A stretch of 64,000 nt of DNA, taken from Mesostigma viride (lineage: Eukaryota > Streptophyta > Mesostigmatophyceae > Mesostigmatales > Mesostigmataceae). Position 1 is the first letter of the stretch; the number at the start of each line of letters is the position of its first letter. The translations under genes and the position numbers were made by a program. The DNA lies in assembly GCA_009746045.1 (NCBI GenBank), contig RPFO01000175.1, forward strand, positions 1,063,001-1,127,000. Reading direction: 5' to 3'. Shown here piece after piece: positions 1-12,000 of this stretch. The notes below the pieces were generated by a model. The model did not search any database. It had not been told where the DNA came from and was given only the letters and a program-made list of their open reading frames with translations.

Positions 1-3000
1 CTCACTCATCGAGGATCCTGGCGCCCGGCCCGGATGCCCCCGCGCCCCAGCCCCCCCTGCAGGAACCTCAACGGACTCGCCCCACGTGGCGGCGGAGCTT
101 GGGTTGAGGAAGAAGGCGTGCGGGGCGGAGGGCCCAAGGGCCCCATCCAGGCGGTCGGTGGCCGCCCACGCCATGTCCTCTCGGCCGATGAGCGTGTAGG
201 CGGCGGGGGGCCAGCCGCTGGGGGGGTCCTCCTGGCAGCTTTGTAGCGCCTGGGGTGGTCCCATGGAAGAGGATTTCAGCAGGAATGGCGAAATGAGGGA
301 AGTAACGGTCATTAGAACTTACGAGGCGATGCTGATCGCGATGCATTAATTAACCACGTGCCTTGCCTTTTCAATATGTATGCCTTTTCAGTATACGATC
401 CATTAATTAACCACGTGCCTTGCCTTTTCAATATGTATGCCTTTTCAGTATACGATGCATTAATTAACCACGTGCCTTGCCTTTTCAATATGTATGCCTT
501 TTCAGTATACGATGCATTAATTAACCACGTGCCTTTGCTTTCCAATATGTATGCCTTTTCAGTATAAGGAGCGCCGTGTATGCCTTGTCAGTATAAGGAG
601 CGCCGTGTATGCCTTTTCAGTATAAGGAGCGCTGTGTATGCCTTGTCAGTATAAGGAGCGCCGTGTATGCCTTGTCAGTATAAGGAGCGCCGTGTATGCC
701 TTGTCAGTATAAGGAGCGCCGTGTATGCCTTGTCAGTATAAGGAGCGCCGTGTATGCCTTTTCAGTATAAGGAGCGCCGTGTATGCCTTGTCAGTATAAG
801 GAGCGCCGTGTATGCCTTTTCAGTATAAGGAGCGCCGTGTATGCCTTGTCAGTATAAGGAGCGCCGTGTATGCCTTGTCAGTATAAGGAGCGCCGTGTAT
901 GCCTTTTCAGTATAAGGAGCGCCGTGTATGCCTTGTCAGTATAAGGAGCGCCGTGTATGCCTTGTCAGTATAAGGAGCGCCGTGTATGCCTTGTCAGTAT
1001 AAGGAGGGCCGTGTATGCCTTTTCAGTATAAGGAGCGCCGTGGGGATTGGGTATGAGCAGGCAACGCGGAATGGGGGAAGCATGTGTTGGTGCTTCCCCA
1101 GGGCGGGACGCTAGGTCTAATCGAGCGCCACATAAATTCTCTTCTGCAAAGGAAGACCCCCAGTGGATAGAGAGCGAAGAGGGTGCATCGGTTCACACGC
1201 CAAATATTACAACCCAGCCTGCTATTTGTTGTACCATATAGTGACTACTGTTGCTGGCACCAAATCACAGCCATCCCGAGACACTTGCCAGCCACAGCAT
1301 TGTGCTTTAAATTTTATTTTACTGTACCAACCTTGTGCATACGGTATGGCCACCAAAGCACAGCGTGGAGATGATGCGAGCGATTCGGTCGATATGATGC
1401 GAGCAATGGAATGGAGGCAGAAAGAGTTGGCTGCAAAAAGGAGGTATTAGCCAAGCAAGCAGCAATCCATGGGACCCCGCTGTCCATGATCGCACCTTCA
1501 GAGTTTAGGCACACAACAACGCCTTTGTATGCAATTGCTATTGATTCTACCCTCCCACTCCCTCTGCAGCCATGCATGCCCCCAATAGGCAAGACCTGTC
1601 CCTTCCAGATTATTGTCTGCTCCACCCCAGCTACTTTGTTTCTCTGTGACCACACAGCCACATTAATTCATGAACCACACTGCCAACGACCCAAACAAGC
1701 GCCCGCTCGCCGCCTCCATTCATCCGAACCCCACTCATTTTCACTCATTTTCATCCCACTCATTTTCACTCATTTTCATCCCACTCATTTTCACTCATTT
1801 TCATCCCACTCATTTTCACTCATTTTCATCCCACTCATTTTCACTCATTTTCATCCCACTCATTTTCACTCATTTTCATCCCACTCATTTTCACTCATTT
1901 TCATCCCACTCATTTTCACTCATTTTCATCCCACTCATTTTCACTCATTTTCATCCCACTCATTTTCACTCATTTTCATCCCACTCATTTTCACTCATTT
2001 TCATCCCACTCATTTTCACTCATTTCCATCCCACTCATTTTCACTCATTTTCATCCCACTCATTTTCACTCATTTCCATCCCACTCATTTTCACTCATTT
2101 TCATCCCACTCATTTTCACTCATTTTCATCCCACTCATTTTCACTCATTTTCATCCCACTCATTTTCACTCATTTTCATCCCACTCATTTTCACTCATTT
2201 TCATCCCACTCATTTTCACTCATTTTCATCCCACTCATTTTCATCCCACTCATTTTCACTCATGTTCACCCCGTCCCCGCTCACCTCCCGCAGCACGACG
2301 GCCACCCCTGCCGGGACGCGATCCAGATCGCCCAGGCCAAATCCACACGCCACCATCGCCAGCACGAGCTCATGCGGCGCGGAGCAATTAGTGCCATAGT
2401 CTTCTCGATACTGGCTTTCGTCCCGGGGGCAGGACACGAAATCGGTCATTCTTTCCCTCCCCTCGCGCTGCCCACTGCCACCCGCCACGTCCTCCAAATC
2501 CGCTGATAGACGCATTGGGTCATCCGCAGGTGGGGGGGTCTCCAGCCGCCCAATGGCCAGGGGGGTCGCTGCGCCCGCCCGACCATTGTTACCACCTGCC
2601 TGGTCAGTGCTATGACCTGCACGTCCACTGATCACCTTCCCCGAACCCATCAGATCAGGCCTCGCACAGACGCTAGTATCAACGGCCCTGTCCCTCCCAT
2701 TGCCCGGTGCGCCCGACGGCACATCGGGATGCATCGGGAAGGCATCGGAGCCTTCCCGCTGCCTTGCCGCTGCCTTGGAATTCATCGCCCCAGAGCCGTC
2801 CCCCATCCGTTTCCCTCCCTTGGAGTAGTTCTCATTGCTACCACGGCAGAGAATGTGCAGGAAGTGTAGCAGCCGCACCGACCACTGGATGCACTCCAGC
2901 GCTGTGCTGGCATCCCGGCCTTGCTCGCCAGCAGGCGTGCTCTGCGAACCTCCCATCGAACCACTCCAAGACCTTCCGCTCGACAACCCTCCACTTAAAG

Positions 3001-6000
3001 ACCCTTCGCCCAACGATGACCCTCCGCTCACTAACCCATCCTCGACGGCCCTCTCACCCGGCTCCACAAGAGAGAAACCGCCCGCCTCTTGCGCCATCGA
3101 AGCGAGCGCCAGCTGGTGCAAACGGGGAAGGTACCGCCACGCCGCCCTCAGACCGTCGTCACAATCCCAGCTAGCAGGGATGCCGACCTCCCTGGGGGCC
3201 CCAGGTCCCGCATTGGCACCACCTATGGCCTCCGATGTGGCTTCCCCGGACACCATGTGGTAAATCCCCCTAAATAAATCGGGCACGGCAGCCACACCAT
3301 GCAGTCCCGCTCCAGCCCTGCCCAGGTCCTGACCGGCAGTTGTGGGTGTGGGCCCTGACGGCGCTCCCCCACTGCCAGGACCTCCCCCAACGTTTCGTCC
3401 ACTCCCAGCCATTGCATCCCTTGCGGCCTTCTGGCCAGATCCACTCATGCTGGCAGAAGCAGACTTGGCATCGCCAGCGGCCTGGCCACCGCCGCCACTC
3501 CTGCTCGACGCTGGCGTGCCCCCCCCCCGGTCCTGCTGCGCACCCGCCATTATGCCACGCGCCCTGCTCCGTGTGACCGGCCCTGTGTCGCCCCCGCTCA
3601 TGCTGGCCTCCCTGGCCCCCCTGGCAGGCGTGGCCGCGCCCACCTGGGGCGGTGATGGCGTCCGTTCCACCGATTCCCCATGCGTGCTTGCCCCCTGGGG
3701 TGGTGGCAGCGAGGGGGAGGGCGAGCGCTCATCGGCGTGGCGGGTGGCAGAAGTGATGGGGATGGAAACGCGGGGCCAGGTGCACGGGGTGGAGAAGAGC
3801 TCGGGGAAGTCGCGCGCGTAGGCATCGCGGTGGGCGGGCAGGTCCAGCGCGTGGGACAGCTGGAAGAGGAGAGACGCAAGCGGCGGGAGCAACCTGCACA
3901 GGGGGAGGGCGCACGAGTGCCGGGGGGGGGGGAAGGGGAGCAGGTTAGTGGAAATGAGTCTGTGAGCTTGCGATCACGCCAATGCATGAAATAAACCTAA
4001 TCGGGCACTAGTAGGCCACTTTCCTGGCATCGGATGAACTGCGTCACCACAAGACGTTGGCAACAACAAGCAGGTCGAAATGTGAGGCCCTTCACTCTCC
4101 TTTTCCCATCCCCACGAGCTATGTACACCTGTACATATATACAATTATACTAGGATACAAAGTTGTTACCGCATCCACCTCATTCCAAGTCCCCATACAC
4201 GGTCACACCCCCGAGAAGACTCCTGATACGCGTACAACGTTTACAACTAAATTGGCACATATGGAAGGCTACGACAACGTTACTTAACATATCATGTGGC
4301 ATGCTCAGGGCTTCACTGTGCCCAGATGTCAGCTCCTCAACACAGGTTGACCACCTGAAGTTAGATGATATGTCCATCAACTACAGTAGCCAACGCGGTC
4401 AACATGTCACCCTCCCCACCCATCATGCACCTGCACCTCAGTGTCCATCTTCAAGTTGTCATACACACTGAATATATATATATTTAATATTAATTAATAC
4501 TAATTTATTATACATATTAATATTAGTTTATCATTCTCAATGAATATATATTTGAAAATATAATAACTTACATCAGAGTAAAGGCACCCACGTAAAGATA
4601 AAAAATATATATTATATATTAAAAATTATTATAAAATATATATATATAATATATTTCTAGATCACTCACCACCTCCCCACCCACCTGCACCTCACAGTGT
4701 CCATCTTGAGGTCTTCATAAACCGCGTGAAGCGCCTCCACCGCGCCCACCAACGCATGGACAGAGAGCGCGTCATGATTCGTGACAAACGCACACACGAC
4801 CGCCCTGGCCGCACCCCCCGCTGCCTCCTGCCCATCCTTTCCCACGTGATCGAGAGCACCACCCACATCCATGGTAACCGCCGCATCACGGGCCGTACGA
4901 GCAAATGTCGCACTTCCAAGACCAGCACCCGCCGACGCCCCATGCGCCCTGACGCTGGCAGCCGCGCCACTCTGAAACAGGGCACCCATCAGCGCCCCCG
5001 ACTTCACCATTCGTTGGTGGTACCCGCTGGCCAGCAGCTGCGCCCAGGGAGACTCCGCCTCTGACGCTGACACACCCTGGCCACCTGCCCCTCTCATGAC
5101 ATTGCCATCTTCATGACCCCCCGCCCCCATCGAGCTGGCACTGGATTGGCCCCCGAGTAGTGCTGGCGGACGCGTGGGCGTCATCGCTGGAGACATGACC
5201 ATGTCATCTGCGCCATCATCTTCCCCCCTGCCGCCATCATCATCACCTAGGGGGGTGCCCAGGTGCCTCGCTCCACTGTGAGGGGTGGCGGCGGCCAACG
5301 CTCTGGCAGCCGAAGACTTGGCGGGGGTTCCTGCGACTGCACTCGACGACGCCCCTTCCACGCCGGAGGAAACACCCAGGGACGCCGAGGGCCCCCCCGA
5401 GACCATGGACGAGCCACCGGTTGTGGTCTTATCTCTCGCATCACCCGTGGAGCTGTCCCCGCCATGAGTAGATGTCGACGCCGACCAGGCCTGCACCCAG
5501 GCTCGCAGCAACGCCGTCACGGCAGACCATTCGAGGTCTGGGACTACTCCCTGGAAGCCGTCCCCACCACCCAGCACGTCCTGTACACTGGCAGACCCGC
5601 CCAACAGGTCATCACCCGAAGGACCGGCCATGATATTTCCTGAGGGAGCGCTCTCTCGGACGGTTGGGTTGATCCCTAGTTCAACGTTCAGGCTTTGCTG
5701 CGTCTGTGTGCTACTTGCGGGTGCGCCCTGCCCTGCCAGGGCTCCAGCGGCCGTGCTTGAGGGCACCACGGCTACGGCTACTCCCCCGGGTGCGACCGCT
5801 GCGGTCGCCAGTACTCGACATGCTTGCTCCCTCTCCTCCAGCAGTCGCAGGTACAAGGGCAGGAGGAGCGAGAAAAAATGCTCCCGCTTTGGCAAAGATG
5901 CCAGGATTGCCTGCAGTGCTGTGCGGGCCAGCGGTGACCGGGGCCACAGGGCGGCCAGGTCGTAGCGCGCCGCCACCTGGCGCCCCCGGCCAGGTGCCGG

Positions 6001-9000
6001 CGTGGGTGCCGCCTTGGTTGTGGCGGTCTTCGATAGCGCGGCGCCCAATGCGGTCGTGAACGGTATGCTCACCGGGTGGACGCGGGGGCTGTTGCGGGTG
6101 GTGGTGACTGTGAAGGCCTTAGCGGTGGAGTCTGCGCCCCATAGCTCCCACGTGGCGGTCACGCGTCCCTCGACGCTATCGCCCAGGCGGACGATGCAGG
6201 CGCCTGGGGGGGGGGAGGCGAGGGCGTTGGGGTCCTTTACTGGGATGGTGGTCCTTGGGGCCTGGCTGGATGCTTCGCTTGCTGAAGGTGCTTCCGGGAG
6301 CGGTAATCGGCAGGTACAGACGAGGTGGGCGCCGACCTGGATCGTGTGCGGGGGTGCGGGTTGGGGGAGGATGAACCAAGTGACCATGGCAGATAAAGAA
6401 ACAATGGGTAGTTGGAAGGCAGACAAGTTGCAGTGAGGGGCAGACATAGGAAGGGCCTTGTGAGGCAGAATTAGAGAATGTGTCGGAAGGTGGGAATGAT
6501 GCCGAGGGCAATAATTATTAAGGACAATTATGATTAAGGGCAAGGTCAGCGTTGCCCAGATGGTTACTAACCTGGGCAAATGCCACTTCAAGAATTAAGG
6601 CTAAAAACTTACAGACTAGTTCGTTCACCCCTGGTGGTATTAGTTTATCATGGGCTCTTTATCCTACCCCATGGGCTGTCTTAGTTTCTCCTACCGCCAA
6701 GCACAGGCGGGTGCCAGTATATCACAGTGCCTTGGTCCCACACGGCTGTAGCTTATCAATTGGATGATTCAACCGTTTATGGTGTGGCTAATGCCGCCGA
6801 GCACGCGGCCTGACTGTCTACGCTGCGGCGATGGTAGACAAGCGCGACTAATCTCCACACCGGCATATGCGCAAAATATTGATAAGACTGGTGAAGACGA
6901 GAAGATGCGTGGCGACGTGGCAAACGGGCAAGCGAGGTACTAGCGGATGCACGAACAGCCCCACAAGAACAGATTCATTAAAAGCTCGTAGACTGCGCCA
7001 TGTGGGAACCAATGAAGGAATCTCCAAACCCTACACACAACGAGAAGGGTTCACCCACGACCCCCACAACAACGGATGGCACGTACGTAGTTTCTCCTAC
7101 CATCAGGCACAGGCGGGCGCCAGTGTACTAAAGGACCCGTCAACCCCCGCAAGAACCCCCACAACAACCGATGGCACGTACGTATAGCTGGACATCTCCT
7201 GCCGGTGACAGGATTAGGATGTCCAAGGGGGCGTTGCCACCTGCTGATGCTGCGCTCCAGCTGACAGGGTGTGACGCCCTGCGCGAGGTCCAGTCCCAGC
7301 AGGCATGACGCGCAGGCCTGACGCGCACCCATGAGCCTTGCATGCACACAGACCCTGACCTGTGAACGCTGACCAAAGAGTTGAGCTGACGTGAGATAGC
7401 CCCAACCGCAAATGCTAGGCAAAAAACAGGTACATATCCTAGCAATGAGAGTCAAGTATACAACGCCACATGAGCACGCGCCTTACACGCAGCCCTACCA
7501 GATTGGTCTGTTATTACTGATAATTCTATGCTATTTATGATAGTAGTCTTTGCTCTACAAATAAACCTCAGCAGCACGTAGAGGCCGCAGTGAGGCGACG
7601 TCAACCTCCATGCCCTGCCGTAGCCGCTTAAGCGATTCCGTCTATGCGAGTCAGCCTATGTGGCCACAGGGCTCTGTGCCTATGCCTTGCTAGCAGCTCA
7701 CAAACCTGATTCCATGACCAGTGATTTCACGGTCGTACCCCCTAGAAAACCTCCTACTGCCCACCGTGCTCCCATGGCGCACGTTCTGCCCACCCACAGA
7801 GCTCTCTTTGAGTACTTATTGGACCACCAGTAATATTTACATTCTTGTAAACATTAACAATCAGTAGTACTTGCTTGCCCACTAAGTAGCACGATGCCTG
7901 CTGCCACCACGTCGCCACGGAAGAGGTTTCGCCCACCCCCAATTTCGCACAGCAAACCATGCCCCCCCGTTTGCTCATCCCCAAAGCACGTACCGCCCAC
8001 GCACGGCGTGAACGGCTACCGCGTCCCGGGCCGCCAGGGAGAACGCCAGGGTGGCGCTCAGGGGCCTGCTGCCTGCGGTTGCCCCTGCGGCGACGGACGA
8101 GGGCCCCCTGGACACCCGCAGCACCCTCAGGGTGGGGTCGGCCCCCTTGCTGAACAGCCAGCACACAAGCAGCGCCCCATCCAGGTCGGTCGCGTGGAAT
8201 ACCTGGCAAGGACCACGAGGAATAGAGGAGCAGGAGAGAGAGGCTTGAATGAAGGAGCGAACTATGCTTTGGGGGGTTGCTTTCCGGGGTGGTACCAGCC
8301 AGGTAACGAGGATCATGTACAACGCATGAACTCTGCCTCCTGCCCTTGCGTGAGTATTCTGCCTCGCGTTACGATATCAATGATGATGATAACTGGCTGC
8401 ACACGTAATGGATATAACGTGGGCCTGAGGCGGGAAGGAAGGGGGGGGGGGGGTGGGGGGAGAAGTGAGCAGGAGGGAAGAAGGGGAAATGAGGGAAAAA
8501 AGGGCAGATGGCGTCAGATGATTGCCCGCCTAGCCCAGTGGGATCCAACGTGCCAGCCCAGTAAGCCGTGCCATTCTGCGACGACACATGTCTAAACTAA
8601 CCCATCCCACAACCAGCAAGCGGGCCACAACAGTGGAAGGCATACATGCATTCCAACAGGCAGCGCAACGCCTCCCCTCGCTGGCCTCATCTCTGACAGC
8701 GCACAAACCCCTTGTGTCATCACCTCTTGTGCCCTCACCTCTTTTCTCTTCTTTGCCTCACCTTGGTGGCCTGAGTTGCCGACTCTGCCCCGTCACTCCA
8801 AAAACAGCTCAACGACAGACGGGGCGAAAATGGCTCACTTGCACAGCTGCCAGAATCAGCCTCGCTGGCAACGCTGCGCGGCCTGTCATACAGTTGCTCA
8901 TCTGGGCTGGCCCCCATGGCCCCCTGGGTGCCCCCCCGCACTTGTATGGGTGTGCCATGTTGCAGCCCTGCCTCGCCACCTGTCATCCTGGGATCGCCTG

Positions 9001-12000
9001 CAGCCCTTGTGACGGCTGCATCCGGCACAGGAGGTTTGGCCAGCGGGTGGCCACCGGGTGATGTGGCGCCGTCTCGCGCCCGCGCGGACGACGGTGATGA
9101 TGCCATCTGCCACAGGGCATGCCGACGGGTGACTGTGAATGGAAAGGACGGGATGACCGAGTGCATCGAAGAACAGCAGGTGGGATGGAGAGGATGGCGA
9201 GCCCAGCAGCCAGAAGGGTGACATGAGGACGGTGCGAGAGCGGATACTGCCGGTTACTGCCACCCATGATGCCAGCCACGATTAACTAATTAATAATCAC
9301 GCAGACTGAATCACGTGGGTACCAATAAGGGAACCTTTGACCATTATGCCAGCCACGATGTCAGAACCCAACACTGGCCCGAGGGCCAAGAGCGACCGCA
9401 TAGTGACCCAACAGTGGCCCAAGAATGGCCCAAGAGCGACCCTATGGCGAGCCACAGTGACCCAACCGTGACAATGCGGTTACACAAACTGCAACCTCTC
9501 GCCTCCCCCCTGTACAAACTTTGTAAATTGTGGACCCTAGACTGTAATTTCAAGGCCTACAGCGGAAGCCTAACCTGAGGCCGATGAGCCAAGGCCATCT
9601 ACTCGCTTCATTACAGGGCACCTTCAAGTAAGACTCTGACCCCATGCAGCATATGGTGATTTCCATTGAGTGATCCCATATGAGCCATACTTCTATGAAC
9701 CTTCTAGGTTAACTCCTTTGGACTATTCGACCATCAGAACTCGAACAGAGACACAGATATTTCCACCAGCACAGCTTCTTCACCATATAACAAACCAGCC
9801 GATGAACATGGAACCCGCCGCGGTTGTACGTGGCGACCAGCAAACAAACACGGGCACGCACCGCGGTTGTATGTCACGACCAAGGGGAAGGGCAGCGACG
9901 CGTCGCTGACCCAGATCACGCGGTCGTCCCCATCCCAGGGTGCCTCCATGGGTGGTGCGGCTGCTGCCTGATGCTTCTCCGGCCCGGGCCCTCGCGCTGG
10001 AACGACAGCGGACACGGGCTGAGCGTACCACAGCAGGGGGACAAGAAGAAGCAAGTTCGCAAGTCGTTAGTAAATGTGGCATTATCCCTAGGTGAGGGCC
10101 ACCAAGGAGCCGCGATGACATACTGCTAGCATGGATCGATTCGCTACATGCCCTGGGCGAGGGGCAGCAGGGAGCCGCATCCATGTCAACTCATATGCCA
10201 GGGCTAAGATTGTTCAAAAGCCAAGACAATCAGGATCAGCAGAAAGATTAGCAGGGGGCGGGTCAGGTCATTTTGTCGTACAGTGTCACTGTCAACGGTC
10301 ACATGAGGACCCAAGTGGCTGCTTTGCAGAGCCATAGCGCAAACCCCACTGGCCACTACACTGGTCACCATAACTGTTGGGTGGTGGCCTTGCAAAGGGA
10401 TAGCATGGAACCCACTGGCCACTAAACTGGTTGTCATGACTGTTGGGTGGTGGCCTTGCAAAGGGATAGCATGGAACCCACTGGCCACTAAACTGGTTGT
10501 CGTGACTGTTGGGTGGTGGCCTTGCAAAGGGATAGCATGGAACCCACTGGTCACTACACTGGTTGTCGTGACTGTTGGGTGGTGGCCTTGCAAAGGGATA
10601 GCATGGAACCCACTGTTCACTATACTGGTCACTATAACTGTTGGGTGGTGGCCTTGCAAAGGGATAGCATGGAACCCACTGGCCACTACACTGGTTGTCA
10701 TGACTGTTGGGTGGTGGCCTTGCAAAGGGATAGCATGGAACCCACTGGTCACTAAACTGGTTGTCGTGACTGTTGGGTGGTGGCCTTGCAAAGGGATAGC
10801 ATGGAACCCACTGGCCACTACACTGGTTGTCATGACTGTTGGGTGGTGGCCTTGCAAAGGGATAGCATGGAACCCACTGGCCACTACACTGGTTGTCATG
10901 ACTGTTGGGTGGTGGCCTTGCAAAGGGATAGCATGGAACCCACTGGCCACTACACTGGTTGTCGTGACTGTTGGGTGGTGGCCTTGCAAAGGGATAGCAT
11001 GGAACCCACTGGTCACTAAACTGGTTGTCGTGACTGTTGGGTGGTGGCCTTGCAAAGGGATAGCATGGAACCCACTGTTCACTATACTGGTCACTATAAC
11101 TGTTGGGTGGTGGCCTTGCAAAGGGATAGCATGGAACCCACTGGCCACTACACTGGTTGTCATGACTGTTGGGTGGTGGCCTTGCAAAGGGATAGCATGG
11201 AACCCACTGGTCACTAAACTGGTTGTCGTGACTGTTGGGTGGTGGCCTTGCAAAGGGATAGCATGGAACCCACTGGCCACTAAACTGGTTGTCGTGACTG
11301 TTGGGTGGTGGCCTTGCAAAGGGATAGCATGGAACCCACTGGCCACTACACTGGTTGTCATGACTGTTGGGTGGTGGCCTTGCAAAGGGATAGCATGGAA
11401 CCCACTGGCCACTACACTGGTTGTCATGACTGTTGGGTGGTGGCCTTGCAAAGGGATAGCATGGAACCCACTGGCCACTACACTGGTTGTCGTGACTGTT
11501 GGGTGGTGGCCTTGCAAAGGGATAGCATGGAACCCACTGGCCACTAAACTGGTTGTCGTGACTGTTGGGTGGTGGCCTTGCAAAGGGATAGCATGGAACC
11601 CACTGGCCACTACACTGGTTGTCGTGACTGTTGGGTGGTGGCCTTGCAAAGGGATAGCATGGAACCCACTGGCCACTATACTGGTTGTCATGACTGTTGG
11701 GTGGTGGCCTTGCAAAGGGATAGCATGGAACCCACTGGCCACTAAACTGGTTGTCGTGACTGTTGGGTGGTGGCCTTGCAAAGGGATAGCATGGAACCCA
11801 CTGTTCACTCTACTGGTCACTATAACTGTTGGGTGGTGGCCTTGCAAAGGGATAGCATGGAACCCACTGGCCACTACACTGGTTGTCGTGACTGTTGGGT
11901 GGTGGCCTTGCAAAGGGATAGCATGGAACCCACTGGCCACTACACTGGTTGTCATGACTGTTGGGTGGTGGCCTTGCAAAGGGATAGCATGGAACCCACT

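Noticed and set aside
576-1041. CRISPR-like regular repeats
   Set aside because: Units are contiguous without unique spacers and lie in a eukaryotic intron; no cas genes.
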